64,000 nt of DNA from CAYIHX01 sp964363305 (GCA_964363305.1 CAYIHX010000013.1:16006-80005); one strand, 5' to 3'; shown: positions 50,960-60,059, counted from the first letter of the stretch. Numbers and translations: made by a program. The notes: generated by a model from the letters alone, not told the origin.

Positions 50960-51820
50960 TTACTGAAGTAGGAGCTTCGGGCAGCTTTCGCGTAGGCTCT
51001 CCAGGATCTGCTGCTGGAGCCGCGAGTAATAAGGCTGCGAGTAGTAATGCAACACGACCGGGATCTCCAGCACCGTGCTTGGGCTGATCACCGAGATCCC
51101 GCTGACGCCATTGATCAGGTGACGCGGCAACACCGCCTGGCCGATCCCCTGCCTCACACCGTCCAGCAGGCTGTAAACGTCACCCAGATACCTGCGCTCG
51201 ATCTTCGCCGCCTTCTTGCCCGCGAGCTTCAAGTAGCGAAGCGTAACGGGGTCCTCTTCATCATGATCTAAAAAAACATCGGCAGACGAAGAACGAAGAG
51301 AGCGAACCAGCACGTTCCGTTCGACTCCCAGCTTGATGGTTTCAAGATCGTCTCGTTCTAACTGATGATCGAGCACCATGAAGTTGATCTCGCCTCGCCT
51401 GAGGAGTTCAGGCAACTCCCGCATCTCACGCGTCAACAAGTTCAGACGGATGCGCGGATTCGCTTTCAAAAGCGGAGCGATCGCAGGCAAAATCACCGAT
51501 CTCATGACGGACGAGAATCCGCCGATCCTCACTTCGCCTACCAGCTCGGCGGTATCCTTGGACTGAAGCGATGAAAGGAACTCGCTTTCCAGCGCGCCCT
51601 TGCTCTGACAGTAGCGCAAGAGCTCATGGCCCAGCTCAGTCACCTGAACTCCCGCCCGATCCCGAATGAAAAGCGTGGCCTCCAGTTCACCTTCCAGATT
51701 GAGCACCCGCTGCGAAAGCGCCGATTGCGTGATGTGGAGTTTTTCGGCCGCTTTGGAGAAATTTCGGGTCTGCGCTACAGCGAAGAACGCATCCAAGTGA
51801 ATCGATGAAAGTGACCTCAT
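50960..51820 (-). CDS. LysR family regulator
   Basis: A 286-residue protein from ATG 51820 (MRSLSSIHLDAF); ATG 51829 would add three residues. The HTH is typical (FFAVAQTRNFSKAAEKLHITQSALSQRVLNLEGELEATLF), followed by an effector domain (GEVRIGGFSSVMRSVILPAIAPLL; MVLDHQLE). Similar in layout to ArgP/IciA-type members. It is divergent from the exported protein gene at 51918. Confidence 0.93.
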   Translation of the reverse strand: MRSLSSIHLDAFFAVAQTRNFSKAAEKLHITQSALSQRVLNLEGELEATLFIRDRAGVQVTELGHELLRYCQSKGALESEFLSSLQSKDTAELVGEVRIGGFSSVMRSVILPAIAPLLKANPRIRLNLLTREMRELPELLRRGEINFMVLDHQLERDDLETIKLGVERNVLVRSLRSSSADVFLDHDEEDPVTLRYLKLAGKKAAKIERRYLGDVYSLLDGVRQGIGQAVLPRHLINGVSGISVISPSTVLEIPVVLHYYSQPYYSRLQQQILESLRESCPKLLLQ

Positions 51821-51917
51821 ATTGATCATTAGCTAAGTCGATCGATCTATTAAATCAATCAATTTTACTGTTTTAATGAATCACACTAAATTCACTATCA
51901 GAAACGGAGAAATACAA

Positions 51918-52679
51918 ATGAAGATCCTCATGAGTTTTATATGTTCAATTCTATTAGCGGGCACTTTAGCTCGCGCTGACGCACCTTCCACCCACGGAAT
52001 GCTGGTCTTCGGACACGAGGCAGGAACCTATGCTTCGCACCTCCCGATGTTTCATGCTCCGCATCACTGGCAGGTCATTCTCAAGATCACACTCAAGGGA
52101 GTGCCAGGGTCAGGTGCCCTAGCGGCCTATGCGGAAGCCCAGAGCACAGGAAAAACCTTGTTCACCCTGGAGCCCGAGCTCATGGATCTCACGAAAATCG
52201 TGAATGGGACAAAGGTGGAATTCAACGCCGCGATCTATGATGGGCACTTCGAACGCGGGGGGCGGAACCTCGGAAATCTCAAAGTTCGGATCGAGAAGAT
52301 CGTCTTCTCGTCCAAGCTGAACGGCGAGACGCCTCCTCAGCAGCGGGAAAAATATCTCGTCTTCGGCGAAAAGGGCGAATACTTCGCCGCCCACCTCATT
52401 CAGGGCAAACCCTCGTTCGACGTGATCGCAGAGGTAAGTCAGCCGTATGAGCTTCACGTCCGTTACTGCAGGACTCGCATGTGCCCGGAACCCACAAAAA
52501 CACAGGTCACCGACGAAAACCTTCCCCTGAATCTCGTCGGTCCAGGTGAGGCTCAGGCGTTCCAAACAGATCCGGCACCGGGAGAAATTGGGGCGATCCA
52601 ACTCGGCGGCTTATTCGACGACGCAGTCACCGACGTGAAGAGCGTTCTGTATGTCGAGGAAGGCGACCTCTCCCATTGA
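51918..52679 (+). CDS. Exported protein of unknown function
   Basis: The start at ATG 51918 gives a signal peptide (ILMSFICSILLAGTLARAD); an ATG at 51876 would precede it by 14 residues. The mature 235 residues are beta-rich with several His early on (FGHEAGTYASHLPMFHAPHHWQVI), possibly a metal site, and a Cys pair late (RYCRTRMC). No family is recognised. Divergent from the LysR gene, so LysR control is possible. Confidence 0.75.
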   Translation: MKILMSFICSILLAGTLARADAPSTHGMLVFGHEAGTYASHLPMFHAPHHWQVILKITLKGVPGSGALAAYAEAQSTGKTLFTLEPELMDLTKIVNGTKVEFNAAIYDGHFERGGRNLGNLKVRIEKIVFSSKLNGETPPQQREKYLVFGEKGEYFAAHLIQGKPSFDVIAEVSQPYELHVRYCRTRMCPEPTKTQVTDENLPLNLVGPGEAQAFQTDPAPGEIGAIQLGGLFDDAVTDVKSVLYVEEGDLSH

Positions 52680-52693
52680 GGTCGAAGGTCACT

Positions 52694-52792
52694 GTGAGAT
52701 CCCTCCTCCTTACTCTCGCCATTCTAGCAGGCTCGACACTTTTGTCGGGCCTGCTCCTTCCCGATCATCCCATCGCCTTTTCAGTCTCTTGA
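52694..52792 (+). CDS. Possible 32-residue hydrophobic peptide
   Basis: A GTG-started short frame 14 bp after the previous stop encodes MRSLLLTLAILAGSTLLSGL and a short tail. It looks like a signal peptide or single membrane helix on its own. It could be a small membrane protein or the leader of a lost gene; evidence is limited to composition and position. Confidence 0.25.
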   Translation: MRSLLLTLAILAGSTLLSGLLLPDHPIAFSVS

Positions 52793-52878
52793 AATCATTT
52801 TAGACTTCTCACCCGATGAAAACACGGGGACATTTCCCAAGGCGGCCGCTAGTGCTCGGCTCAAAGGGGAACTCGTTT

Positions 52879-53370
52879 ATGAAAAAATCTTTGTTACTGT
52901 TGCTCGTCTGCCTGCTTGCGGCTCCGGCCGCTCACGCCAATCTCTCGGTCGTATGCACCGCCAACGGCAAGAAAACCGCCAACAGCGGCGGCGGATTGCT
53001 CCCAACGCAAGCCCAGCTCGAGTTCGACGTCGAAAGCGTGGACCGGGTAATGACCTTGCAAGGAGTGCAGGGCACCATCAAAGTGGGCGCCATCGATGCC
53101 GACGGCCCCCTCACCAAAGACAACGCCTACATCGGCCATTTTGAAATCACCGAGATCAGCTCCAATCCTGCTTATCGACCCCGCAGGTACAAAAACATGG
53201 TCCAATTCCGCCACTTCGACGCGCGCAACACTGACGGCATGGAGGACGGAATGTGGGGTCAATTCCTGATCGATAAGAGCTTGGGCGACGGCTGCGAAGC
53301 CGTCTACATCTTCCAAGCCGGCGATCACATGGGCGGCGTCATGCACTTCACCTGCCGCGTGCAAGACTGA
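52879..53370 (+). CDS. Small exported protein, function unknown
   Basis: The start at ATG 52879 gives a signal peptide (SLLLLLVCLLAAPAAHA), preceded by a purine-rich ribosome-binding site (aaagggg). The 163-residue protein has Cys in CTANG, GCEA and FTCRVQD and a beta-rich mature part, resembling small periplasmic proteins of unknown function. It is convergent with the TIGR02147 gene at 53454. Confidence 0.72.
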   Translation: MKKSLLLLLVCLLAAPAAHANLSVVCTANGKKTANSGGGLLPTQAQLEFDVESVDRVMTLQGVQGTIKVGAIDADGPLTKDNAYIGHFEITEISSNPAYRPRRYKNMVQFRHFDARNTDGMEDGMWGQFLIDKSLGDGCEAVYIFQAGDHMGGVMHFTCRVQD

Positions 53371-53453
53371 AGCTCGATGCCATATGGATTTCCAGCCCCC
53401 TCCTGTTCCAAAAGAATAGAAGAGATGAATACCTTCGCAGATTCTGCGGACGT

Positions 53454-54296
53454 TCAAGTCCGGCCTAATCCAAAAAAGTCCAAATCGTAGCAGTAGATCA
53501 CCTCGTCTGCCGAGCCTTTGATAATCATTCGCGCCTGTTCGATCGCCTTGACGAGGACTTCGCGTATTCGCGGAAGGTCCTCGCGCGCGACACTGATGAC
53601 GCTCGAGTAGTGAAGTTCGGATGGAGTCTCGTGATCGAGGGCGCGCATCGCTTGGAGTCGCCAGTTGACGTGATGCTTGGAAATCATGGGGGAATCGTTT
53701 TCCAGGTGGATCCGGACGTCGCCGGGGAAGAAGCCGCCTTCCTTTTTCTCCACGAGCCCGACGCTTTCAAGGAAGGCGAGAACCTGCGCGGTCTTTTCAG
53801 TGCTGATGTCGAAGTATTCGGCGAGGGCGCGAGGCGTGCGCAACTCGGGGACGAGTACGGCCATGTGTACGGCGCAGTAGGTCCAGTCGCTGTAGTAGAG
53901 GGTCTGATTTTCGCGGTTCAGGGATTTTTTATCGCTGAATCGATTTTTCAAAATCAGTCTTTGGTTCAAGAGTTTCTGGATTTTACGGTCGAAGTAGAGT
54001 TCGAGGCTCCGGGTACCGGCGCGCGCGCGCTGGACGAGGAGGATAAAGAACTCGGCCTCATCCTCCGTGTGATCGAAGAACCGGCTGAGGGCTTCGGTCT
54101 GTTCGAGGCTGAAATGGGCTGTGCCTGAGAGCACCTGGGAGATGTAGGCCAGCTGGCACTGGGCGCGTTCCGCGATGCGCGATTTTTCGCCGCGCCCTCC
54201 TCCGGACCGAGCCGCAATCCAGGTGTTGATGTAGGTCTTATAGTTTTGAGATTCAAAGACATTCGGGACTGGAGGTTGGGCGCTGGGCTTGGGCAC
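53454..54296 (-). CDS. TIGR02147 family regulator
   Basis: A 280-residue, canonical member. The HTH is RIAERAQCQLAYISQVLSGTAHFSLEQTEALSRFFDHTEDEAEFFILLV. The central part YYSDWTYCAVHMAVLVPELRTPRALAEYF, DISTEKTAQVLAFLESVGLVEKKEGGF and the C-terminal VIYCYDLDFFGL complete the family pattern. It is divergent from the exported gene at 54534, across an intergenic region with palindromes, so mutual regulation is likely. Confidence 0.93.
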   Translation of the reverse strand: MPKPSAQPPVPNVFESQNYKTYINTWIAARSGGGRGEKSRIAERAQCQLAYISQVLSGTAHFSLEQTEALSRFFDHTEDEAEFFILLVQRARAGTRSLELYFDRKIQKLLNQRLILKNRFSDKKSLNRENQTLYYSDWTYCAVHMAVLVPELRTPRALAEYFDISTEKTAQVLAFLESVGLVEKKEGGFFPGDVRIHLENDSPMISKHHVNWRLQAMRALDHETPSELHYSSVISVAREDLPRIREVLVKAIEQARMIIKGSADEVIYCYDLDFFGLGRT

Positions 54297-54302
54297 ATGT
54301 AA

Positions 54303-54320
54303 AGTTTAACATAATAAACT
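54303..54320. promoter_or_regulatory. Palindrome just upstream of the TIGR02147 start (candidate operator)
   Basis: AGTTTA and TAAACT form perfect 6-bp arms with a 6-bp spacer, 7 bp before the start codon at 54296. This resembles the AT-rich palindrome at the TIGR02147 gene ending at 31538 in position but not in sequence. Confidence 0.4.
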
Positions 54321-54410
54321 ACTGATAAATAAATTAACTTAATCTATTTTTACAGCGCAATGCATCATATAAACCTACTTGCCAGCGCGGACTGGGGACC
54401 TAAAAAAACC

Positions 54411-54513
54411 GGGCCGCACCCGGAAAGGTCTTTGGTTTCGCGCTGGTACAAGCGGATTTAAATTGTTGACTATATTTGTCTAATTCTATATAAACCAGGG
54501 CTCGGTGCGGCCC
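54411..54513 (+). promoter_or_regulatory. Strong promoter of the exported gene, flanked by a 10-bp inverted repeat
   Basis: TTGACT (54466-54471) and TATAAA (54489-54494) are separated by 17 bp. Perfect inverted repeats GGGCCGCACC (54411-54420) and GGTGCGGCCC (54504-54513) flank them. On the reverse strand the left arm also folds into CCGGG-TGCGG-CCCGG followed by TTTTTTT, a terminator reading toward the regulator. Confidence 0.6.
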
Positions 54514-54533
54514 AGAAAGTAAGTTAGGTTGTT

Positions 54534-55391
54534 ATGAAAAGTTGGAAATCAGTCTCGAAAGGTTGCTTTGTTCTGGCCCTTGGAATGGTGAGTGCGTCAT
54601 CGGCGCTTGCCGGCGGTGAGACTAGTGGCGGAGGCGACGGTTATGCCGCCCACTTTGCTGGAATCGGTGGCCGCTTGGACGTCGTTTACCGAAATCTCTG
54701 CCAGGTGCCTTCCCCGGCAACGGCCTCGCTCTGCCGAGTCCGGCCCTCTTTTTCCCGAGCAGTCAGTACCGCCCGCGTGCTCCCGCGAGACTCTGTCTTG
54801 GGAGCGGACGGACAGCCCCGTGAAGCGGGACCGAGCGGAACGGGCGATATTCTACTCAATGTGCCGCTCTACAAAGCTCGATTGACCGAAGCAGGATCCG
54901 CCGAGCGGATTGTTCCCTTGGCCGCACATGAATACATGATGATCGCTGGCGCGGAAACTGACGACGACTATACAACATCGGCAAGACTACTGGTGGCTCT
55001 TCGCTCTCAGTTTATTGATCTGGCGGCTTTACTTGGAGAATTGCCTGATGAGGTCGGAACGGTGACCATCAGGAATCCCCAATATGAGGGTCAGGTTTTC
55101 TTGGCCTTGCAAGGCATCGAAAGGCGCTATGTTTCAGTGAGCAGGGAATCTGAAATACAAAATTATCGGGCGCAAACGGTTTGTACTGCCCTTGGATATG
55201 GAGAAGTGCTCTTCAGTGCAACCTCGAGGCAGGATCATTTTGCCTCCGCCATGGCAGATGATGGCTCTGGGCATATGACCAGCGTTACGGGAACGGGCCA
55301 TGAATTTTGTAGCATTGGCTCTAAATCTCATTGTGGGCCGGTAATAGCCTACTGGACCTCTTTTTCGGCAGTCACCTGCAAACGGCAGTAA
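54534..55391 (+). CDS. Exported protein with GGGD motif and degenerate HExxH, divergent from a TIGR02147 gene
   Basis: A 285-residue protein with a signal peptide (CFVLALGMVSASSALAGG), then TSGGGD (30-35). The segment PLAAHEYMMIAGAET (129-143) aligns with the HExxHxxGxx[DE] motif of the exported proteins at 36577 and 43086, but Met136 replaces the second metal-binding His. It may be a non-catalytic relative. Cys residues in the C-terminal third suggest disulphides. It has a strong promoter and terminator. Confidence 0.75.
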   Translation: MKSWKSVSKGCFVLALGMVSASSALAGGETSGGGDGYAAHFAGIGGRLDVVYRNLCQVPSPATASLCRVRPSFSRAVSTARVLPRDSVLGADGQPREAGPSGTGDILLNVPLYKARLTEAGSAERIVPLAAHEYMMIAGAETDDDYTTSARLLVALRSQFIDLAALLGELPDEVGTVTIRNPQYEGQVFLALQGIERRYVSVSRESEIQNYRAQTVCTALGYGEVLFSATSRQDHFASAMADDGSGHMTSVTGTGHEFCSIGSKSHCGPVIAYWTSFSAVTCKRQ

Positions 55392-55405
55392 CTACGAGCA
55401 TGACG

Positions 55406-55447
55406 AAAGCGCTTTGGTGGATTCATTCATCAAAGCGCTTTTTTCAT
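55406..55447 (+). terminator. Intrinsic terminator after the exported GGGD gene
   Basis: Perfect 11-bp arms (55406-55416 and 55431-55441) are followed by a run of T. It lies 15 bp after the stop codon. Confidence 0.9.
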
Positions 55448-55563
55448 CTCGGACACAGGGAGGCCATAAGGTGAGGAAGCATGCTTTTGTTTTGATGAAT
55501 GAGGTTGACGGTGCGAAACTATTCAATTATGACGCGACGAGTTAAATCCTCATGGAGAACCCT

Positions 55564-56748
55564 ATGAAACGTGCCCTCGTTTGTTCGCTCAGTAAAGTTA
55601 TTGGAATAGCAGTATTCTGCTTGTGGGCTTCTGGGTGTGAGGGACAGCCCTCGGCTGAGCCAAGCCGCGGGCTGGTCATTCTCAACGTCTCTTCTTATCA
55701 GGACTACGTCTACGCATCGGGCAGCTATCGATATTCATTCAGCACCGTGGGCACGCCGAGCGCCGAGCAGATGCTGACGGTTTTTGACGCCTCAAACCCG
55801 GCGTCGCCCGTCCTGGTGGAAACGCGTGACGTTGGAATGGATCAAAATTTTCTGGTCGTGAGCGACAAACTTTTAGCCGCGAGCTGGGGATACGCGCTGG
55901 ATGGCACCCCGCAGGACATGTCCGTGGGTGTCTATGGATTGGGTGACCCTTCCAACCCGATGGAAGAGAAACGAATTTCCATTCCAGGAACCGCGGGCGG
56001 AGTGGTCTCGGAGTTCAAGCAGGTGGGGCCTGATGCGATGCTCCTGAGTATCAATGGCGATTTCGATTCGTCAGTTTCGGATGTAACGTTCATCATCAAA
56101 TATGCCAACGTCGCCGGCACGGAAGTCACGGGATCAAGCATGCGGGGATGCCGCAAGGCCGTTGGTGCAGGCGATCACGTTTATTGCTTTTCCGGCGTAG
56201 GCGCGGGTTCCGGTGTCATCACGACCTTTGCGCTGAGCGCGGCAGGCGCTCTCACCGAGGTCAGTCATCTTCCTTCTTCTGATTTGCTCTTCATCCAAGA
56301 CGCCCAGGCGTTGAGCACGAACACGATCCTCGTGACGGATCAATATGCGGGCCTCCTGGTGTACGGCGTTTCCGCGGGCGCGATCACGGGGGTGACGCAT
56401 CTCACGGCTGATGTTCCCGATAACGATTTTTTGATGTCATCGATTCAAGGACCGGGCGCATCGCTCCTTTCCATTCGCCTGGATTCCATCCGAACTTATC
56501 ACGCAACCAGCGGGGAAATCATTTCCTCGCTCCCCTATCCGGGGGGGAACGCTCCGTCTTCGGTGGGCGGCGTGCAAGTGAGGCCACTCGGCGGGGGCAA
56601 CTATGTCGCCGCCATGGGCGATTACGGTATTTTATTTGTGAGCGTGGATGGCTCCGGCACGCTGACCAAGCTCGGCGGCTACTTCCGTTCTTGGTTTAAG
56701 ACGGGCAATCTTTTCGATACCGAGGACTTTCTCGAAGGCTCTTATTAG
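55564..56748 (+). CDS. Lipoprotein with LVIVD/beta-propeller-like repeats
   Basis: The start at ATG 55564 (MKRALVCSL) gives a lipoprotein signal with lipobox WASGC. The remaining 370 residues contain repeated blade-like units of the LVIVD type: MLTVFDASNPASPVLVETRDV, VGVYGLGDPSNPMEEKRISI, LLVYGVSAGAITGVTHL and ILFVSVDGSGTLTKLGGYF. A seven-bladed propeller anchored at the cell surface is likely. Its end overlaps the convergent ahpF stop by 4 bp. Confidence 0.8.
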   Translation: MKRALVCSLSKVIGIAVFCLWASGCEGQPSAEPSRGLVILNVSSYQDYVYASGSYRYSFSTVGTPSAEQMLTVFDASNPASPVLVETRDVGMDQNFLVVSDKLLAASWGYALDGTPQDMSVGVYGLGDPSNPMEEKRISIPGTAGGVVSEFKQVGPDAMLLSINGDFDSSVSDVTFIIKYANVAGTEVTGSSMRGCRKAVGAGDHVYCFSGVGAGSGVITTFALSAAGALTEVSHLPSSDLLFIQDAQALSTNTILVTDQYAGLLVYGVSAGAITGVTHLTADVPDNDFLMSSIQGPGASLLSIRLDSIRTYHATSGEIISSLPYPGGNAPSSVGGVQVRPLGGGNYVAAMGDYGILFVSVDGSGTLTKLGGYFRSWFKTGNLFDTEDFLEGSY

Positions 56749-58325
56749 GGCCGGTCGACCCCCGCTGCCAAATGGAGAGGAGCACGAAGCCGATCCTCAA
56801 ACGCGGTCAGAGCCACTTTCGCGCCGTCCCCCATCGCGATGACGATCTGCTTGAAAGGAATCGTCGTCACATCGCCCGCCGCGTAGATTCCCGGTACGGT
56901 CGTTCGGCCCCGCGGGTCGACCTCGATCTCGCCGAAGGCCGTTAGCTTCAGCGTGTTTTTGAGAAACTGCGTGTTCGGCAGTAACCCGATCTGCACGAAC
57001 ACTCCATCGACGTCGACCTTGCGGAGTTCGCCCGAGGGTCGATCTTGATAGGCGAGGCCGAACACCCTCTTTCCGTCTCCCAATACTTCGGTGGTCTTGG
57101 CGTTCATCACGAGGGTCGTATTCGGCAAAGCCTTCAGCTTCGCCACCAACACATCGTCGGCCTTGAGGTGCTCATTGAACTCCAAGAGGGTCACCTCGCT
57201 CGCGATTCCCGCCAGGTCGATGGCCGCCTCGACGCCAGAATTTCCGCCCCCGACGACCGCCACTCTGCGCCCCTTGTAAAATGGACCATCGCAGTGCGCG
57301 CAAAACGCGACTCCCTGGCCGATGTGCTCCTTCTCGCCGGGAATGCCAAGCTGCCGCCACTTCGCACCGGTAGCGACAATCACGGTCTTCGAATCGAGAT
57401 ACTCGCCGCTCTCCAGCCGCACGCGCTTGATGACTTCACCCGTGACCGAACTCACACGGCGGTGCTCGAAAATCTGAATAGGATAACTTGAAACATGCTG
57501 ACTCAACTGAGCCGCCAACTGGGCTCCCTCAGTATAGGCGACCGAAATCATGTTTTCGATCCCCTTGGTCTCCTGAAGCTGACCGCCCAATCGCTCGGCG
57601 ACGATCGCAGTGGCCAGTCCCTTTCGCGCACTGTAAATGGCGGCCGAGGCCCCCGCAGGACCGCCGCCAATCACCACGACATCGAACGAACCCAGACTCT
57701 TCTCCACCTGGCCTGACGAGGTCTTTCCGAAAACCTCCTCTAACTTGCTCAAGAGATCGACGAGTTGAATTTTTCCGGTATGCAGAAGTTTTCCCTCATG
57801 AACGACACTGGGAACACCCTGGATTCCCAGCGCCTCGACCTCACTCGGGACCACGGCGCCGTCGACCATTTCGTGCTGAAAATCTGGATGCAGGGTCGCC
57901 ATGAGGTTCAACGATTGAATCACCTCTGGGCAATTTTCACAGGAGAGCGAAATATAAGTCTTGAGGCGTAGGGGCCCCTTCAGCCCACGAATCCTTTCAA
58001 CCACCCCGGCGTCGGGCTGCTTGCCTTTTCCATCCGCGTAAAGAATGGAAAGAATCAAGGAAGAGAACTCGTGCCCCCCCGGCACGCCTCGAAATTTCAT
58101 CGAACCAGGACCTCGCCTGCCGTGAATCTCAAATTGGGGTGGCCCGCCCATTTCCGTGCCGGTCCGCTCAACGCGAATCTGATCTGACGTCCCCTCGACT
58201 TCGCTGAGTAGCTCGAGAAGTTCGGCCTGAGCCGCATGAGCACTCGAGCTCACCTTCAACGTGACCGGATGACTCAGAACCGAAAAGACTTCCTTCAACT
58301 GTTCCTTTTGATCGAGATCAAGCAT
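56745..58325 (-). CDS. ahpF: Alkyl hydroperoxide reductase subunit F
   Basis: A 526-residue flavoprotein from ATG 58325 with a GAGGAG site before it. The N-terminal tandem thioredoxin-like domain has CENC (LSCENCPEVIQ). The TrxR-like part has the FAD motif VVIGGGPAGASAAIYSARKG, the NADH fold VAVVGGGNSGVEAAIDL, the redox CxxC in FCAHCDGPFYKG and the C-terminal GIYAAGDVTTIPFKQIVIAMGDGAKVAL. It transfers electrons from NADH to AhpC. It lies 84 bp after ahpC. Confidence 0.96.
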   Translation of the reverse strand: MLDLDQKEQLKEVFSVLSHPVTLKVSSSAHAAQAELLELLSEVEGTSDQIRVERTGTEMGGPPQFEIHGRRGPGSMKFRGVPGGHEFSSLILSILYADGKGKQPDAGVVERIRGLKGPLRLKTYISLSCENCPEVIQSLNLMATLHPDFQHEMVDGAVVPSEVEALGIQGVPSVVHEGKLLHTGKIQLVDLLSKLEEVFGKTSSGQVEKSLGSFDVVVIGGGPAGASAAIYSARKGLATAIVAERLGGQLQETKGIENMISVAYTEGAQLAAQLSQHVSSYPIQIFEHRRVSSVTGEVIKRVRLESGEYLDSKTVIVATGAKWRQLGIPGEKEHIGQGVAFCAHCDGPFYKGRRVAVVGGGNSGVEAAIDLAGIASEVTLLEFNEHLKADDVLVAKLKALPNTTLVMNAKTTEVLGDGKRVFGLAYQDRPSGELRKVDVDGVFVQIGLLPNTQFLKNTLKLTAFGEIEVDPRGRTTVPGIYAAGDVTTIPFKQIVIAMGDGAKVALTAFEDRLRAPLHLAAGVDRP

Positions 58326-58409
58326 CGGAGTTCTCCTCTCATCGCGGACCAAGACGGGCGCTCAGGCAGGCAAACTGCTCCCCGAGCGCCCTCGTTTTTG
58401 GAACCAACC

Positions 58410-58976
58410 TCAGATCTTGCCGACGAGGTCGATACCCGGCTTGAGCGTCTTCGCTCCCGGACGCCACTTCGCGGGACAAACCTCGCCGGAGTGAGTCGCG
58501 ACGAACTGGGCAGCCTGTACCTTTCGCAGCAACTCATCGGCGTTGCGACCGATGCCGTTGTCTTGAATCTCGGCGATCTTGATACGCCCCTCGGGGTTCA
58601 CGACGAACGTCCCACGGTAAGCCAGACCTTCCTCCTCGATATGCACGCCGAACGCGCGGCTCAGGTGGCCCGTCGGGTCCGCGAGCATCGGGTACCGGAT
58701 CTTCTTGATCGTTTCAGAGGCGTCATGCCACGCCTTGTGTACGAAATGGGTGTCCGTACTCACGGAGTAGACTTCGACGCCTAGCTTCTTCAGCTCTTCG
58801 TACTTATCCGCCATATCGCCCAACTCAGTCGGGCAGACGAACGTAAAGTCCGCGGGATAGAAAAAAAAGATCGACCATTTTCCGTTGAGATCGTTCTGCG
58901 TGACCGTCTTGAACTGGCCTTCATGGTAGGCCTGAACCTTGAAATCGGGAACCTTCGTATTGATTAGGGTATTCAT
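58410..58976 (-). CDS. ahpC: Alkyl hydroperoxide reductase subunit C (peroxiredoxin)
   Basis: A 188-residue 2-Cys peroxiredoxin from ATG 58976, with AAGGAG before it. The peroxidatic Cys48 lies in FTFVCPTELGD and the resolving Cys167 in GEVCPAKWRPG. The C-terminus matches E. coli-type AhpC. It reduces H2O2 and organic peroxides and is recycled by AhpF. The divergent oxyR gene and the intervening OxyR-like site indicate peroxide induction. Confidence 0.97.
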   Translation of the reverse strand: MNTLINTKVPDFKVQAYHEGQFKTVTQNDLNGKWSIFFFYPADFTFVCPTELGDMADKYEELKKLGVEVYSVSTDTHFVHKAWHDASETIKKIRYPMLADPTGHLSRAFGVHIEEEGLAYRGTFVVNPEGRIKIAEIQDNGIGRNADELLRKVQAAQFVATHSGEVCPAKWRPGAKTLKPGIDLVGKI

Positions 58977-59047
58977 AATTAATGTCTCCTTGGCTTTACT
59001 ATCGTTCATTTTGAATGATCTATAAAATCGATAATAATAATCGCTTA

Positions 59048-59062
59048 ATAGCGTATGACTAT
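59048..59062. promoter_or_regulatory. OxyR-type half-site pair (ATAG-N7-CTAT)
   Basis: ATAG (59048-59051) and CTAT (59059-59062) with a 7-bp spacer match one dimer element of the OxyR consensus. It lies between the divergent ahpC and oxyR starts, where the regulator should act. Confidence 0.6.
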
Positions 59063-59095
59063 CATAAGATCATCCCAACAGGATGAGGTAGCTCG

Positions 59096-60052
59096 ATGTT
59101 CACACTCAGTCAGCTGCGATACGCCCTCGCCGTCGAAAAGCACCGGCACTTCGGGAAGGCTGCTTCGGCCTGTCACGTCAGTCAGCCAACGCTCTCGCAG
59201 CAGCTGCAGAAACTCGAAGACGAGGCCGCCGTCGTACTTTTTGACCGAGGGAAAAAGCCGATTCTCCCCACTTCCGAAGGACGGAACTTCCTCGAACAGG
59301 CGCGCATCGTACTCCGGGAATACGACAAACTGGTTCAGATCTCGAAAAAATCCCAGGACGGCACCGTAAGCGGCGAATTCAGGCTCGCCATCATCCCGAC
59401 CGTTTCGAGCTACCTCCTGCCGGTGTTCCTTCAGGCGTTCGCCAAAGGTTTCCCTCAAGTCGGCCTGATCATCGAGGAAATGAAAACCGAAACGATCCTC
59501 CACGAGCTGAACAACGACCGCCTCGACGGCGCCATCTTAGCGACTCCCATCGATGGCACCGACTTCAAGACTCACCCGCTCTATTATGAACCCTTCTTCG
59601 CCTATTTTTCGACTGACCATCGCCTGCTCGCGCAGAGCCAGGTGATGCGAACCCAGTTGGACCTCTCGGAAATGTGGCTCCTGCAAGACGGGCATTGCTT
59701 TAAAGATCAGGTACTGAACTTCTGCGCCGTGCCCGGCCGCCAAGAAACAGCCCTCGGAAATGTCCGGTTTCAGAGCGGCAGCCTCGACACTCTTCGACGG
59801 CTCGTGATGAACAACCCTGGCTACACGCTCCTCCCTGCACTCATGGCTCTGTCCCTCAGAAAGGATGAGCAGGCCGCCCACCTGCGCCCGTTCAAATCAC
59901 CCGTACCCACGCGCGAAATCAGTCTGATCTATCGACGCGACCACTGGAAGCTCGCCATCATCCGCGCCATCGAGAACACGATCGCGAGCACTTTACCACC
60001 GTCCATCCATCAGCGTCCCCAGAAGAATTTCCAGGTGCTTGGAGTTTCGTAA
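59096..60052 (+). CDS. oxyR: Hydrogen-peroxide-sensing regulator OxyR
   Basis: A 318-residue LysR-family protein. The N-terminal HTH reads HFGKAASACHVSQPTLSQQLQKLEDE. The redox pair typical of OxyR is intact: Cys201 in GHCFKDQ and Cys210 in NFCAVPG. It is divergent from ahpC-ahpF over 119 bp that contain an ATAG-N7-CTAT element. It activates peroxide-defence genes once the disulphide forms. Confidence 0.95.
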   Translation: MFTLSQLRYALAVEKHRHFGKAASACHVSQPTLSQQLQKLEDEAAVVLFDRGKKPILPTSEGRNFLEQARIVLREYDKLVQISKKSQDGTVSGEFRLAIIPTVSSYLLPVFLQAFAKGFPQVGLIIEEMKTETILHELNNDRLDGAILATPIDGTDFKTHPLYYEPFFAYFSTDHRLLAQSQVMRTQLDLSEMWLLQDGHCFKDQVLNFCAVPGRQETALGNVRFQSGSLDTLRRLVMNNPGYTLLPALMALSLRKDEQAAHLRPFKSPVPTREISLIYRRDHWKLAIIRAIENTIASTLPPSIHQRPQKNFQVLGVS

Positions 60053-60059
60053 AGCTGCA

